64,000 bases of DNA from Rhynchopus sp. YZ270_cl-10. Taxonomy: Eukaryota; Euglenozoa; Diplonemea; Diplonemida; Diplonemidae. The translations under genes and the position numbers were made by a program. The notes beneath the pieces are model-generated. The model was not told the DNA's origin and ran no database searches. It saw only the letters and a list, made by a program, of their open reading frames with translations. The stretch covers positions 248,001-312,000 of the forward strand of contig OZ037875.1 in assembly GCA_964035575.1 (NCBI GenBank), read 5' to 3'. Positions 63,044 to 64,000 of the stretch are shown here, in pieces (position 1 is the first letter of the stretch; each line of letters starts with the position of its first letter).

Positions 63044-64000
63044 TCAGTTGTCGCGTGGTGGTGGTTCGGGTGCCTCACTGGGAAGCTTCGCGCCACTGTT
63101 CCTCTTCAGGTGACAGTCACGTGGGGGTAGGATGGGTGCCCTGCTGAACTCAACCAGCTTTCTGTACCCGCACGCTATGTCCTCCATGCGCGCATCGCTC
63201 AACACCCAGTGGTGGTGTCCTGCAAGTGGGTTAGCGGTCACCAGCGGTACAATCTGGCCGCGGATCTCGTCCAGATCCTCCTTCGACTTGCTCTTCATTG
63301 CCTTCTTGAAGAGGTCCGTGCTCTCCTTGTTGCTATCCTCGTTCTCTCCCATACTCTGCGACAGTCTTCCCATGTCACGTCCCCACCCCTGAAGAAGGGA
63401 CGTCAGAATGCTGCAGTTCATCTGATACACATCAAGGCGCAAAGAGTTGCGTTGGAAGAACCACACGTCGCAGAGGAAGAGACATTCACCTGCGACGCCA
63501 GCGTTGCTCTGTACAAGTGCGTTGCCCTCATGTGTGGCGTCTGCAAAGCACGCAAAGAACGAACTCTCCTCCGCATATTCTGCAGCAGCTTCTGCAGCCA
63601 GAACAGGCACGCCGAAGGACGTCGTGTAACGTTGCTTCAGTGTCCCCACGTTTCCGTGTGAGAGCGTGCCTGTGGAGATGCCCAGTGTGATGCCGTCCGT
63701 ACGTGTCTCAAGATACTCTGCGAACCGCAGGGCTGCTGTCAGGTGCTGCTTCGTACGCGCCACAGTGTTCCAGAAGACAGTGACGGAGGATGCAGACAAA
63801 TGCACCTGTCCTTCCAGGGAGAGTGCGGACTCAGATGCTGAACGCACGACATGGTTGAAATCATCGAAGATAGCTTCGCTTCCCCCAAGGCGGCACACCA
63901 CCACTGTCCCGACGGACTTCTGCAGGTAGAGCTCCGTCTTCTTCTTCACTGCAGCACTGATATTCTTCTCCACACGATTCGACGACACTTCTGAGCGAGA
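63044..64000 (-). CDS. Receptor-type adenylate cyclase 3, C-terminal part (5' beyond window)
   Basis: The minus frame is open from the window edge to a stop at 63,044 (318 codons, plus stop). It covers the end of the linker after the catalytic domain, the whole second cyclase-like domain (from KKKTELYLQKSVGTVVVCRL) and the tail ending EAPEPPPRDN. The catalytic domain, sensor and start lie outside. DNA from about 63,530 to 63,950 is almost identical to cyclase 2 (57,690-58,110). Near 63,165-63,210 it instead matches cyclase 1 (CGCACGCTATGTCCTCCATG), so the copy is a mosaic. Codons for MGRLSQSMGENEDSNKES replace the corresponding part of the other two. Confidence 0.93.
   Translation of the reverse strand, partial: SRSEVSSNRVEKNISAAVKKKTELYLQKSVGTVVVCRLGGSEAIFDDFNHVVRSASESALSLEGQVHLSASSVTVFWNTVARTKQHLTAALRFAEYLETRTDGITLGISTGTLSHGNVGTLKQRYTTSFGVPVLAAEAAAEYAEESSFFACFADATHEGNALVQSNAGVAGECLFLCDVWFFQRNSLRLDVYQMNCSILTSLLQGWGRDMGRLSQSMGENEDSNKESTDLFKKAMKSKSKEDLDEIRGQIVPLVTANPLAGHHHWVLSDARMEDIACGYRKLVEFSRAPILPPRDCHLKRNSGAKLPSEAPEPPPRDN

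Overview
The window is nuclear DNA of a unicellular eukaryote. Long GC-richer protein genes sit in AT-rich intergenic DNA full of A/T homopolymers and small structured repeats. Four observations point this way: class III adenylate cyclases with a Cache-like sensor between two membrane segments, EGF-like and ankyrin repeat proteins, hAT transposons with 8-bp target duplications, and one 43-nt GT-AG intron. The cyclase layout (sensor, membrane segment, cytosolic cyclase, tandem gene copies, no introns in genes over 3 kb) recalls the receptor-type adenylate cyclases of kinetoplastids and their relatives. I therefore favour a euglenozoan-like protist, but the sequence alone does not prove it.

Layout. 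1-6.7 kb is gene-dense and all on the minus strand: an EGF-repeat secreted protein cut by the window edge, a small charged protein, and an ankyrin-repeat gene whose frame is broken in the middle. 6.7-10.4 kb is repeat DNA. 10,446-15,364 is a 4.9-kb hAT transposon with a perfect 8-bp target duplication. 15.4-31.1 kb has no convincing gene but carries many tiny hairpin cassettes and at least six small inverted-repeat elements. 31,136-34,744 is adenylate cyclase 1. 35-37.4 kb holds a fold-back element and a tandem repeat. 37,447-40,160 is a second hAT element with an apparently functional, intron-containing transposase. 40-57 kb is a second gene-free, cassette-rich tract. 57,135-60,599 and 63,044-64,000 are adenylate cyclases 2 and 3, the latter cut by the window edge.

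The three cyclases form a same-strand family. Each has a catalytically competent cyclase domain, and each is followed by a second, degenerate cyclase-like domain. Nucleotide similarity is patchy, as expected from gene conversion.

The least expected signal is a set of hairpin cassette families (called H1-H4 here) spread through the gene-free tracts. H1 keeps a CTCTCGT-like loop while its stem changes. Every copy I recognised points the same way, on the strand opposite the cyclase genes. A 57-bp mini-element has entered H1 at the same point of the right arm in two places, each time with a duplication of H1 sequence. These could be mobile, transcribed, or cis-acting; the sequence does not decide.
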